Positions 13,195 to 20,575 of a stretch of DNA of 28,552 nucleotides are shown piece by piece. The stretch is from JBGTBQ01 sp041749275 (lineage in GTDB: Bacteria > Acidobacteriota > Blastocatellia > Pyrinomonadales > Pyrinomonadaceae): positions 1-28,552 of the forward strand of contig JBGTBQ010000459.1 in NCBI GenBank assembly GCA_041749275.1, written 5' to 3'. The notes under the pieces are model-generated. The model had not been told where the DNA came from, did not search any database, and was given only the letters and a program-made list of their open reading frames with translations. Numbering within the stretch: the first letter of the stretch is position 1; each line of letters opens with the position of its first letter. A program made the translations under genes and the position numbers.

Positions 13195-15738
13195 TTACAG
13201 ACCGAATCTATTGCCGTACTCGGTAGACTCGATGAAAGCCTTGACCATCTCGGCGGCGCGGAAGTCGCCGTTGAACTGGTTCAGTTTGCCGAGCCAGAAG
13301 TTGAAGCCGTCGAAGTTCGCGTCGGGCGCGTCGTCCGGATTGCGCCGCAGATACCCGAAGTACTGCTGGAGCACGAACGCCTTGCGGAACTCGGCGTTGT
13401 TGAGCGTCTGCGACTCGGCCACCGAACGCAATGCCGCCGCGCGCCCCGCCGTGCCGCCGCCGCCGAAGGCCGTGATGGCCGCCTGCCGCTCCATCGCCGT
13501 AGGCATGACTCCGGCCCTTGTGAACAGCGCGTCCACATACTGCTCGGCGGTCAGCCCCACCGCGTAATTGGCGATGAATTCCGCACGCGTCACGAACTCG
13601 TTAAAGTAGACCTGCTTATTGCTTTCCAACACCGCCTCCCAACCGGGCGCGCCGACGACGACTCCGGCCCCAATCTGGCGCGTGTCGGCGAGAAAACTCC
13701 GCAGCGTCACCGGGACGGGCTTGCCCGTGAGGTTGCCGAACGCGGCCTTGTGCGTGCGGTAAGCCAGAAAGCCCGTCTCCTGAAATTCGATGGAGAGGAA
13801 GAAGGCGGCGCTCGTGTCCACCTGCTTCACCTTGCGGCACTGCAAGTCAGCCCCGCACGAGTCAATGCCGCCCATCCAGAAGTTGAGGCCACTCGCGTCC
13901 GGCACCCGGTTGAGGAAGTCGGCATATTGCTGGCGGACGAAGAACTCCGAGTTGAAGCTCGCGTCCTTCACGGGACTAGGGCCGTCCACCGCATCGTTGC
14001 TGTTAATCGTGGCGGTCGCCGTACTCTGCGCGCCAAGCGTGGCGCCAACCGGATTACTGAGTGTGAGATTGAAGGTTTCGGGACTTTCGGCAAATGCGTC
14101 ATCGGTGATGACGACCTCGAAGGTCTCCGAATTGTCGCCGGGGACGAAGCGTAAGCGACCGAGGGCGGCGATGTAGTCACTCCGCTCCGAAGCCGTGCCG
14201 TCGGTGGTCGCGTAACTGACGAACGTTTCGCCCGTCGTGTCGCCCGTGCGCGTCACCGTGACGACGATGCTGCGATCCGTACCTTCAGTGACCGCCGGGA
14301 TACTCGCGGTGGAAAACTGCACGTTCGTAACCGGCGCCGCCGGCCCCGTCAGGCTCAACGTGTAGTTCCCTGACGGGGCCGGTTCGCCTTCTTCCGGCAG
14401 GAACGAATTGGCGAGAATCGTATAGGTGCCGCTCGCCGGCAAGGTGAAAAATCCGCTTCCCGCCGGGATGCGCGAGTTGGTCCCGCCGCCTCCATCGTCG
14501 TTGAATGTTACCAACTGCGTGTCTGGCCCACGCAGAAAGAGGAAGGTGTCGAAGCTGACGGATGACATCGAAATCGCCACCTGTTGCCCGGCGACGGCGT
14601 TGAAGGTGTAGAAGTCAACGATAGTCTCGTCCGGCAACAGACAGTCTCCGAGGGTCAGCGCATTGTTGACCGTCTGCCCGAGGGTGATTGGCGTAGACGG
14701 GCAGGTGCCGCCGCCCGACAGCGTCAGAGTGTAACTCCCGGTCGGTATCGGGCTGGTCCCGCTGGCGCGAGTGACACTGCTGGCAACGACGAAGTATGTC
14801 CCGTTAGAGGGCAGTGTGACGAAGCCGCTCCCGTTGGGGATGCGCGCGTTCGTCCCGCCGCCGCCGTTGTTGTTGGAGCCGATGATCGTTCTGTCGGGGT
14901 CGAACAGATACGTGACGGCGTCGAAGCTGCCAGATGTCTCCAAGATCGAGATTTGCTGTCCCGCGGCGCCCGTGAAGCTGTAGATATCAATAAAGGTGTC
15001 GTTGATTAACCGGCAGTCACCCGCGCTCAGATTGCCGTTAGCGTTGCCGCCGATGTTGATTGGAGTAGCCGCGCATGGGGCGCTCGCTGCTGATAGAGTC
15101 AGAGTGTAATTGCCCAAAGTGTCATCCGGGTCGAAAGCCTCGGCGATGATGTAATAAGTTGTGGTGAAAGGTAGTGTCGCAACGCCGCTGCCGGAGGGGA
15201 GACGCGAGTTGGTGCCGCCGCCGCCGTCGTCGTCCTGCCCGATTGGGGTAATCACCTCGCCGGGGATCGGGATGAATTCCGTAATAGACAGGAACGTGTC
15301 GAAATCGGAGGAAGACTGGGCGATAGAAATCTGCTGACCCGCTATGCCATTAAAAGTGTAAATGTCATAGCGTGTGCCCCGCGTAGAGAGGCAATCGTCC
15401 GTCGTCAGCACGCCGTTCACAGTCTGGCCGAAGCTGATCGGCATCCCGGAAGCGCTACAGGCGGCTAACGCACTCCGTTCGCCAGAACTTTCGCTGCCTG
15501 CTTGAGAGGAGGGTTTCATGATCCGCCGCTCCCCGGCCTGCTTGCCCACAGGCTTCAATTCCCGGCTGCTCTCTTCTTGCGTGCGCGGTAACTTACTCGA
15601 CTTCTCCTGTGCGGCTTTCACGCGCGTCAGGTCGAGCAAGTTCGCGCCGCCGATCATCAGTGTCGCGGCGAGTGCGAGAGTAACCGCAGCCGCGAGGCGT
15701 TTGGAGTTCAGCAAGCGAAAAGTCTTTGAATACTTCAC
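13195..15738 (-). CDS. Secreted multidomain protein: three PPC-like repeats, Calx-beta, DUF4214
   Basis: The GTG at 15738 preceded by AAAGGA (9 bases) gives 847 residues and places a signal or anchor segment (about 15-35, LAAAVTLALAATLMIGG) near the N-terminus; the longer open frame upstream lacks a ribosome binding site. Three tandem beta modules (about 94-470) resemble bacterial pre-peptidase C-terminal domains; each carries the motif GGGGTN[SA]R[LI]P. A Calx-beta domain (about 475-580) follows, with the usual Asp/Glu-rich calcium-binding loops (DDAFAESPETFNLTLSNP). DUF4214 fills the rest (about 595-847), with QQYADFLNRVPD and QQYFGYLRRNPDD blocks. No catalytic motif is visible; it is probably a surface or secreted adhesion or structural protein. 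The last 150 bp are about 95% identical to the 3' end of the metalloprotease gene at 781-2889. Confidence 0.88.
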   Translation of the reverse strand: MKYSKTFRLLNSKRLAAAVTLALAATLMIGGANLLDLTRVKAAQEKSSKLPRTQEESSRELKPVGKQAGERRIMKPSSQAGSESSGERSALAACSASGMPISFGQTVNGVLTTDDCLSTRGTRYDIYTFNGIAGQQISIAQSSSDFDTFLSITEFIPIPGEVITPIGQDDDGGGGTNSRLPSGSGVATLPFTTTYYIIAEAFDPDDTLGNYTLTLSAASAPCAATPINIGGNANGNLSAGDCRLINDTFIDIYSFTGAAGQQISILETSGSFDAVTYLFDPDRTIIGSNNNGGGGTNARIPNGSGFVTLPSNGTYFVVASSVTRASGTSPIPTGSYTLTLSGGGTCPSTPITLGQTVNNALTLGDCLLPDETIVDFYTFNAVAGQQVAISMSSVSFDTFLFLRGPDTQLVTFNDDGGGGTNSRIPAGSGFFTLPASGTYTILANSFLPEEGEPAPSGNYTLSLTGPAAPVTNVQFSTASIPAVTEGTDRSIVVTVTRTGDTTGETFVSYATTDGTASERSDYIAALGRLRFVPGDNSETFEVVITDDAFAESPETFNLTLSNPVGATLGAQSTATATINSNDAVDGPSPVKDASFNSEFFVRQQYADFLNRVPDASGLNFWMGGIDSCGADLQCRKVKQVDTSAAFFLSIEFQETGFLAYRTHKAAFGNLTGKPVPVTLRSFLADTRQIGAGVVVGAPGWEAVLESNKQVYFNEFVTRAEFIANYAVGLTAEQYVDALFTRAGVMPTAMERQAAITAFGGGGTAGRAAALRSVAESQTLNNAEFRKAFVLQQYFGYLRRNPDDAPDANFDGFNFWLGKLNQFNGDFRAAEMVKAFIESTEYGNRFGL

Positions 15739-16098
15739 CAGATAATTTCCTTTCAGAATGTGTGGCGCCGCCGCGCCCAATTCATCCCGCAACGGCCCGG
15801 CTCTGGACACTCCGCGGAATCGAGCAGCGTCTCGCTCAACTCTCAAGCAGGCTCGTCTTAGGTGAATATTGAACTCTGTGTTTCCAGCGGAGAGTCAGAT
15901 CGAGATCGCGGTGACTGTTGGGGAGTGGTTCGTCACGCCTAACTACCCGGCTGCCATTAAAGTCCTGAGAGGTCAATGAAAAAGGCGTCGAGATGAGCAA
16001 GGTCTCATCCATCCGCCTCGGCTATGGCGACGAGCAGTATAGTGCCCGCCCCCTTCACGGCATGTCAAACGCTCCGCAAGCGCCGGGACGAAGGGAGG
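15739..16098. other. 360-bp intergenic region upstream of the DUF4214 gene
   Basis: No gene supported by a ribosome binding site is seen. The stretch should contain the promoter of the minus-strand DUF4214 gene and the 3' region of the 16099 gene. A small hairpin-forming stretch (gatgag...ctcatc, near 15990-16010) is present; I find no convincing promoter boxes or riboswitch. Confidence 0.5.
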
Positions 16099-16413
16099 CT
16101 AGCGCGGCGGCTCGAATTCCGTCTCCGAGTGCTCTCCGGCGAAGCCTTCGAGCGAGATGCGACTGCTCGGCAGGACTTCGTGGACGCGGAAAGTTCTTTC
16201 CGAACGGCTGCGGCCCGGCATCAACTCGGCGCGGAAGGTGACGTTCATGCCGGGCCGCGCCCAGCGGTCGGCCTCGCCGCGGTTGTACTGACTATAGATT
16301 GACTTCTTCTCCGTCAACGATCTCCCTCGCCGCTTCAGCAGGAAGGCCGCTCCCAGCGCCCCCGCCGTCAGCCCCGCCAGCGCGCCGAGCCATCTCTTCC
16401 CGCGACTCTTCAA
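16099..16413 (-). CDS. Small membrane-anchored protein, unknown function
   Basis: AAGGAGG (minus, 16426-16420) lies six bases before a TTG at 16413, giving 104 residues; an upstream TTG at 16443 lacks a ribosome binding site. The N-terminus is basic (KSRGKRW), then one membrane segment at about 8-27 (LGALAGLTAGALGAAFLL), followed by basic residues and a beta-like soluble region of about 75 residues ending in Glu/Pro. The order of charges suggests the soluble part may remain cytoplasmic. No family is recognised. Confidence 0.65.
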   Translation of the reverse strand: MKSRGKRWLGALAGLTAGALGAAFLLKRRGRSLTEKKSIYSQYNRGEADRWARPGMNVTFRAELMPGRSRSERTFRVHEVLPSSRISLEGFAGEHSETEFEPPR

Positions 16414-16544
16414 CTCAAGCCTCCTTCGCTTGTCGCGCGGCAAACATCACGCAACGAGCGCGCAAGCGGCACGTCCCTGACATGAATAAGGGAGGGCTTA
16501 CGCGCCCGTCGCGCTCGTCGCGCCGGCAAGCTGTGTCTGTTTCG

Positions 16545-16820
16545 TCAGCAGAGCGGATCGAGCTTCTCGCTGACGATGGGGAGGCCGCTCAGGGACTTCT
16601 CCGCGTTGATCGCCGTGTAGTGCGTCCACTCATCCGGCACTTTGTCTTCGGCGAAGATGGCTTCCACCGGGCATTCGGGCACGCAGGCGTCGCAATCAAT
16701 GCACGTCTCCGGGTTGATCCACACTGCCGCGTCGTCCAGGTGGAAAGCCTCGACGGGGCACACCACTACACAGTCCGTGTAACGGCAGCCGACACACGGT
16801 TCGCAAACCACATAGGTCAT
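16545..16820 (-). CDS. fdxA: Seven-iron ferredoxin [3Fe-4S][4Fe-4S]
   Basis: This encodes 91 residues. Cys9, Cys17 and Cys21 (C-x7-C-x3-CP) match the 3Fe-4S ligands of FdxA/Azotobacter ferredoxin I, and the second motif CIDCDACVPECPVEAIF provides the 4Fe-4S ligands. Conserved segments include YVVCEPC at the start, INPETC before the second cluster, EDKVPDEW after it, and a C-terminal NAEKSL...SEKLDPL resembling the ferredoxin I tail. Extra Cys6 and Cys12 are present; a free Cys near this position also occurs in ferredoxin I. GAGGAGG precedes the ATG by about 11 bases. It acts as a soluble low-potential electron carrier; its partner is unknown. Confidence 0.93.
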   Translation of the reverse strand: MTYVVCEPCVGCRYTDCVVVCPVEAFHLDDAAVWINPETCIDCDACVPECPVEAIFAEDKVPDEWTHYTAINAEKSLSGLPIVSEKLDPLC

Positions 16821-17013
16821 TCAGATTCCAGCCTCCTCAAGGATGTATAAGATGATGGCGGCGCGCGGGGCTTCTGTGAACCGTGCGGGCGACTTAGCGC
16901 CTCCCGCGCCGACCTTCCGAAGGATGTCTACTACGACGGATATATTAAGCATGAACACGCGGGATTTGAAAGAGGAAAAGTGAAAAAAAATAGGCAGGAG
17001 GCAGGCAACAGGA

Positions 17014-17048
17014 GGCAGGAGGCAGTTAAAAAGCATTCTTCATCGAAC
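17014..17048 (+). repeat. Dispersed intergenic element, copy A
   Basis: This stretch begins ggcaggaggcag, continues with a run of A and ends in ttcatcgaac. It resembles 20459-20498 with a few substitutions and indels. The preceding bases (about 16992-17013) are similar low-complexity aggcagg repeats. It lies between the ferredoxin and the DinB-like gene. Confidence 0.5.
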
Positions 17049-17099
17049 GGCCACAGTGCGGGTGCTAACACTGACCCCGGCAAGCTTACCGTCTCCTGT

Positions 17100-17621
17100 C
17101 TACTGGTTCCCCCAGTTCGGGCGGGGCACGCCGGCTGAGAAGTCGTAAAAGACGAGGTCGCTGCTCGTCAGCAGCTTGGTCAGTTGGATGATCTGTCCGG
17201 TGTGCATGGAGAAATGTTCGACGGCGTGGAAGACAGCGCGGAGCGTCGTCACGTCAAGGCCCTGAATGTGCCTTTCCCGCAAGAGCGATGCCGGGTCGAG
17301 CCGCGCCAGCACCTCGTCAACCTCGGCGAGCGTGGCGCGGAGTCGTTCGAGCAGGTCGGCGCGGGGTATTTGATCGCGCTCGCTGAATTCTCCGTCGCGC
17401 GCGCGACGGTCGAGTGCGCCGCCGACCCCGCCAACGATCCATTGCCGCGCGTTGCCTTCGAGGTGCAGCAGCAGGTTGCCGATGCTGTTCGACTGATCGT
17501 TCGGGCGCCACCAGACCTCGGCGTCGCTCAGGCGCTCCAGACACCGCTCGATTTTCGGCAGGTAATCCACGGCCAATTTTGACCGCGCTTCCTCGATGAA
17601 AGCTTGCGCGACATCGCTCAT
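17100..17621 (-). CDS. DinB-like / DUF1572 family protein
   Basis: This encodes 173 residues; AAGGAG lies seven bases before the ATG. The protein is a four-helix-bundle type with the family's spaced histidines: one in GNLLLHLEGN (about residue 53) and two in FHAVEHFSMHTGQI (about 131-140). In DinB/YfiT-type proteins such a His triad binds a divalent metal, and many members transfer thiols such as bacillithiol or mycothiol; the chemistry of this subfamily is mostly unknown. A YtxJ-type bacilliredoxin later in the window would be compatible with bacillithiol use, but that is inference. Confidence 0.85.
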   Translation of the reverse strand: MSDVAQAFIEEARSKLAVDYLPKIERCLERLSDAEVWWRPNDQSNSIGNLLLHLEGNARQWIVGGVGGALDRRARDGEFSERDQIPRADLLERLRATLAEVDEVLARLDPASLLRERHIQGLDVTTLRAVFHAVEHFSMHTGQIIQLTKLLTSSDLVFYDFSAGVPRPNWGNQ

Positions 17622-17728
17622 GGCTCGGCTCCTTCAGACCTCACGGAGGGATAAGAGACGCACCACCAGAAGAGGCGGTCGAGAGCGTACCGCTCACATA
17701 CGTCGGTTGTTCGGCCTCGACGTTTCTT

Positions 17729-17902
17729 TCAGTCCGAATCTTCTTCGCGGCGCTTGTGCTTTACTTTGCGTTCGGCGGGGTGGGCGCGCTCTTCGGGCTT
17801 GGCACGGGTCAACGGGTGTCCCGGCGGTGCGATGGGTTTGCGGATGGCATCAAATACAGGGCGCGCTTCACCTTTTCTCGACTGTTTCTTGTCGCTTTTC
17901 AT
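17729..17902 (-). CDS. 57-residue Lys/Arg-rich basic protein
   Basis: A short ORF begins at ATG 17902-17900 and ends at TGA 17731-17729. A strong ribosome binding site (GGGAGGGAG on the minus strand) lies about eight bases upstream. The product starts MKSDKKQSRKGEARPVFDAI, has a Pro-rich centre (RKPIAPPGHPLTRAKP) and ends in a highly basic stretch (ERKVKHKRREEDSD). It is probably disordered and may bind nucleic acid or ribosomes. No family is recognised. It lies between two other small minus-strand genes. Confidence 0.65.
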   Translation of the reverse strand: MKSDKKQSRKGEARPVFDAIRKPIAPPGHPLTRAKPEERAHPAERKVKHKRREEDSD

Positions 17903-17999
17903 CACCGAAGCTCCCTCCCGAAATCTGGCTGTGAGTTTGCCGGGATGCTACGCGCACCGCTGCCGCCTGTCAACATTCAGGGCGTCGCGTGGAGGGCGG

Positions 18000-18041
18000 A
18001 AAAAGACGCGACCGGAAAGCTTTCACAGCTTTCCGGTCGCG
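18000..18041 (-). terminator. Intrinsic terminator (minus strand)
   Basis: A perfect 15-bp stem (18007-18021 with 18027-18041) and a 5-base loop are followed on the minus strand by tctttttcc. It ends transcription from the gene at 18102-18332 and separates it from the 57-residue gene. Confidence 0.85.
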
Positions 18042-18101
18042 CCCTTACTGCCCGCTAGTTTTCCCTCTGTCGCCTTTCAGCTTCGGTCGAGACGAGAACC
18101 T

Positions 18102-18332
18102 TTAAGCCTTGCTCGTCTGCGGGGTGGTTTCCGTGAGTAGCGTCTTGATCGCGTGCGCGGTCTCGACGCGGCGCTTGTGCTGGAACTCATTCACCCAACT
18201 GCTGACGGTCGCGACCATGTCGCGCGCCGTCTCTTGTGCTGACTTGCGACTCGTCGTCGCATCGTCCGCCGGCTTCTCCTGACGATTCCTCTCGTCACGT
18301 TTGATGATCTTGATTGGGGTCTTCGCTTTCAT
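18102..18332 (-). CDS. Small hypothetical protein, 76 residues
   Basis: The frame starts at ATG 18332 with a basic N-terminus (MKAKTPIKIIKRDERNRQEK). A polar stretch and a predicted helix (about 33-68, ETARDMVATVSSWVNEFQHK then AHAIKTLLTE) follow. No clear ribosome binding site precedes it, but a strong terminator immediately downstream supports it as a separate unit. No family or function can be assigned. Confidence 0.6.
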   Translation of the reverse strand: MKAKTPIKIIKRDERNRQEKPADDATTSRKSAQETARDMVATVSSWVNEFQHKRRVETAHAIKTLLTETTPQTSKA

Positions 18333-18907
18333 GATGACTGTTTATTTTTTCGTATCAACTTTCGTTCACTCTTAGACGAAGAAGACTGTCTAAAAGTTCC
18401 AATTTGTTCGATTCCCGTTCCGCCGACTACGGCGTTGCATTGTTGAGGAGCAATTCAAAGGCCACACTATGCATCGCCATGGGTACACAGAAGCCTGACA
18501 CCTCCGCCGTCATCACATCGCAACAAATCTTCAACATCTCCGGCGGGTCGTCGCCACATACTGCGAGGAATGCAGCAGGTAAAGTCAGGGAATAAAGAAA
18601 AGATGCGCGGCGCGGCAAACCCGGTTGCCTATTAAATTTCCTCATTGCCCATGTGGCTTTCCTCATTTCGCGCAACAGCCTCGGACACTTTCTTTCGAAC
18701 GTGGCTTTAATACGTACAGCCGTCGAGGGGCGGATTTTATTCCTTTGCAGATTGCCAATCTCATCGTCGGCTCCCGCCCTTTGCAAAAGATGAACGGCGG
18801 CTGTCGCCCCGACTTGCGGAGCAGCTTCCGCGTCGGATGGACGGAACTCATTGCGTTTGAACGAAAGATAAGTTCCTCTTTTTCGCGCCCGTCTTTACGC
18901 GCAACAC
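18333..18907. other. 575-bp region without a supported gene
   Basis: Short open frames occur on both strands, but none has a ribosome binding site or an amino-acid pattern I trust. The region leads into the sigma-54 promoter at 18908-18923, so upstream activator sites may lie here; I could not pick out a clear inverted-repeat enhancer by eye. Confidence 0.5.
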
Positions 18908-18923
18908 TGGCACGACCGTTGCC
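18908..18923 (+). promoter_or_regulatory. Sigma-54 promoter (-24/-12)
   Basis: TGGCACGACCGTTGCC matches the consensus TGGCACG-N4-TTGCW in all fixed positions except the last, with the strict 10-base spacing between GG and GC. It points at the gene at 18939 and predicts a start site near 18933. An NtrC-family activator with an intact GAFTGA motif is encoded 4 kb downstream. Confidence 0.7.
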
Positions 18924-18938
18924 CAAGAGACGGGCGCG

Positions 18939-19775
18939 ATGCGTTTGAGCGAGTTCATCATGATCTATCTGGCGACGGCGGCTCCCTTCGGCGTCGCTTA
19001 TTTTCTTAGCTCCCACACGGACGCTCACAACCGCTCGCGCTCACTGGCGAGAGCGGCGGTCGCCGCGCTTCTCTGGCCGTTGACGGCATTCGTTTTGTTC
19101 AAAGCTTCCGGCGGCGAAAGACCGCGCGACACGACCGACCACATTTTCGATGAGGAGCGAAATGTCGAGCGGGCCAAACGCTCTCTCGTCAACTCACTGC
19201 GCGACATGGAGGACGTTCTGGAACTCGCGCACGGCCCTCTCGGTAAGACGGAGCGGCACACTCTGTTCGTCGCGCGTGAAGCGGTCGAGCGGTACGTCGG
19301 CTTGATGCTGGCGGCCCGTGGCCTCAATGCGGAGGCCGCGCCGACCGCGCGCGAGATGGAGTTGTGCCGCATCGCCGGGCAGACGGGCGAAGACCTGCTC
19401 AACGCGGGCCGCTGCATCCACCGCCGTAACGTCACGCGCCTGCTCGCGCACCGCGAGCGCGCCCGCGATGAGTTTATTCATGCCCTTGCCAAAACACGCG
19501 AGATGATAAACGGCTATCAAAAAAACCTGCTGCCGGACGCAATCGCCTGTCACGGAATTTCCGAAGCTTTGATCCAGTCATTCTCACGCGCCATTGAGTT
19601 GCACTCGCTCCTCGAAGACCGCGACGCGGCGCTCCGCGTCGCACGCCTGCACGACGCGGAATGCGCCCAGCTTCGCCGCCTCGAAGCGAATGCAGCGGCA
19701 TTCAGCACGCAGGCCAAATCTCCAAGCCCGGCCTTCAGCCTGCCGACAACCGACGGGCTGAAGGCCGGACTCTGA
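18939..19775 (+). CDS. Two-TM protein with helical cytoplasmic domain, unknown function
   Basis: This encodes 278 residues from ATG 18939. An in-frame ATG at 18960 (MIYLATAAPFG) would leave a 27-base leader if the sigma-54 start site is right, and is a good alternative. Two hydrophobic segments span about 8-24 and 38-55, followed by a long helical, charged region with three Cys (about 143, 159 and 203). The C-terminus (SPAFSLPTTDGLKAGL) is encoded by a 13-bp inverted repeat. Only 22 bp separate it from the next membrane-protein gene, which has its own strong ribosome binding site. No family is recognised. Confidence 0.75.
   Translation: MRLSEFIMIYLATAAPFGVAYFLSSHTDAHNRSRSLARAAVAALLWPLTAFVLFKASGGERPRDTTDHIFDEERNVERAKRSLVNSLRDMEDVLELAHGPLGKTERHTLFVAREAVERYVGLMLAARGLNAEAAPTAREMELCRIAGQTGEDLLNAGRCIHRRNVTRLLAHRERARDEFIHALAKTREMINGYQKNLLPDAIACHGISEALIQSFSRAIELHSLLEDRDAALRVARLHDAECAQLRRLEANAAAFSTQAKSPSPAFSLPTTDGLKAGL
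19728..19768. repeat. REP-like inverted repeat inside a 3' coding end
   Basis: Arms ccggccttcagcc (19728-19740) and ggctgaaggccgg (19756-19768) form a perfect 13-bp stem around 15 bases. It encodes the last residues of the preceding gene. The words resemble short palindromic repeats found dispersed in many genomes. Confidence 0.6.
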
Positions 19776-19797
19776 ACCGCGCCGAAGGAGGCGCATT

Positions 19798-20445
19798 ATG
19801 TATAACACCAGCGGCGTCAGCAGTGTTTGCCAGTTCGCCCCCGTTGATTACGACATCGCCGCGCGGATGAATTGGCTCAAGGCCGAGATCACGCGCGCCG
19901 AGCAGCCCCGGCTGATTGCACGACAAAGGTATGAAGAGCAGCAGGCAATGCGGATGCTCGCCCCCCGCACGACGCCGGAATCGTTCACATGGTTCGGCCT
20001 GTTCCTCGGTCTCTTCCCGCCCGCGGCCATCTTCAGCCGCGCCATCTGGCAGATACGCGACGAATCCTCGTTCGCAATCTTCGCCGCGTTCGCCGTTGCG
20101 ATGACCGTCCTCTGCTGCGTCGTCGGGAGGGCGATGGGGAAATCACTTGCCCGCGCGGCGGAGAAGATCGAGCGGCGAGCGTGGTGGCAGATGCTCTTTC
20201 TGCCTGCACTGCTCGGCGCCCTCTGGGGACTCGTGACGGGAGCGGCGGGCGGCGCGCTGTTCTTCGGCATCGGCGCCATCTTCGGCGCCGCCTGTGCAGT
20301 CCCCATCGGCGCGCTGGCCTTCGCGTTCTTCATGTCGCTTCACCGCCTGCTCGCGCGCGGTGGTATGATTGAGGAGCGTCAACTCTGGCCGCTCGCGTTC
20401 GGCATTCCGTCCATCATCGCCGCCGCGATACTGGGGATTCAGTAA
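19798..20445 (+). CDS. Multi-pass membrane protein, unknown function
   Basis: This encodes 215 residues with AAGGAGG eight bases before the ATG. A soluble N-terminus of about 60 residues precedes four or five hydrophobic segments between about 64 and 213 (FTWFGLFLGLFPPAAIF; FAIFAAFAVAMTVLCCVV; LLGALWGLVTGAAGGALFF; ACAVPIGALAFAFFM; FGIPSIIAAAILG). Several Gly/Ala small-residue faces suggest tight helix packing. No transporter or enzyme motif is evident. It is probably in an operon with the gene at 18939 and under the same sigma-54 promoter. Confidence 0.8.
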   Translation: MYNTSGVSSVCQFAPVDYDIAARMNWLKAEITRAEQPRLIARQRYEEQQAMRMLAPRTTPESFTWFGLFLGLFPPAAIFSRAIWQIRDESSFAIFAAFAVAMTVLCCVVGRAMGKSLARAAEKIERRAWWQMLFLPALLGALWGLVTGAAGGALFFGIGAIFGAACAVPIGALAFAFFMSLHRLLARGGMIEERQLWPLAFGIPSIIAAAILGIQ

Positions 20446-20448
20446 TCA

Positions 20449-20566
20449 GGAGGGAGGCGGCAGGAGGCAGAAGGCAGTAAAAACGTTCTTTGTCGAACAA
20501 CTTTTGTGAAAGCGTCAACGCGCTCTCCAAGCAACCCACTGCCTTCTGCTCCTGCCGCCTCCCTCC
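20449..20566. repeat. Long imperfect inverted repeat upstream of the kinase gene
   Basis: Arms of 30 and 29 bases (20449-20478 and 20538-20566) are complementary except for one extra G in the left arm and flank about 60 bases. The left part includes copy B (20459-20498) of an element also seen at 17014-17048. It ends nine bases before the histidine kinase start, where no ribosome binding site is visible, so the structure could affect the kinase mRNA or terminate the preceding transcript. Confidence 0.7.
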
Positions 20567-20575
20567 GTTTTCCCG

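Noticed and set aside
18390..18425. tRNA-like 3' end (gttcgattcccg) at about 18400
   Set aside because: The T-loop word is present, but the flanking T-stem does not pair and no matching acceptor 5' strand lies upstream. It is a chance match or at most a fragment, and not evidence for an attachment site.
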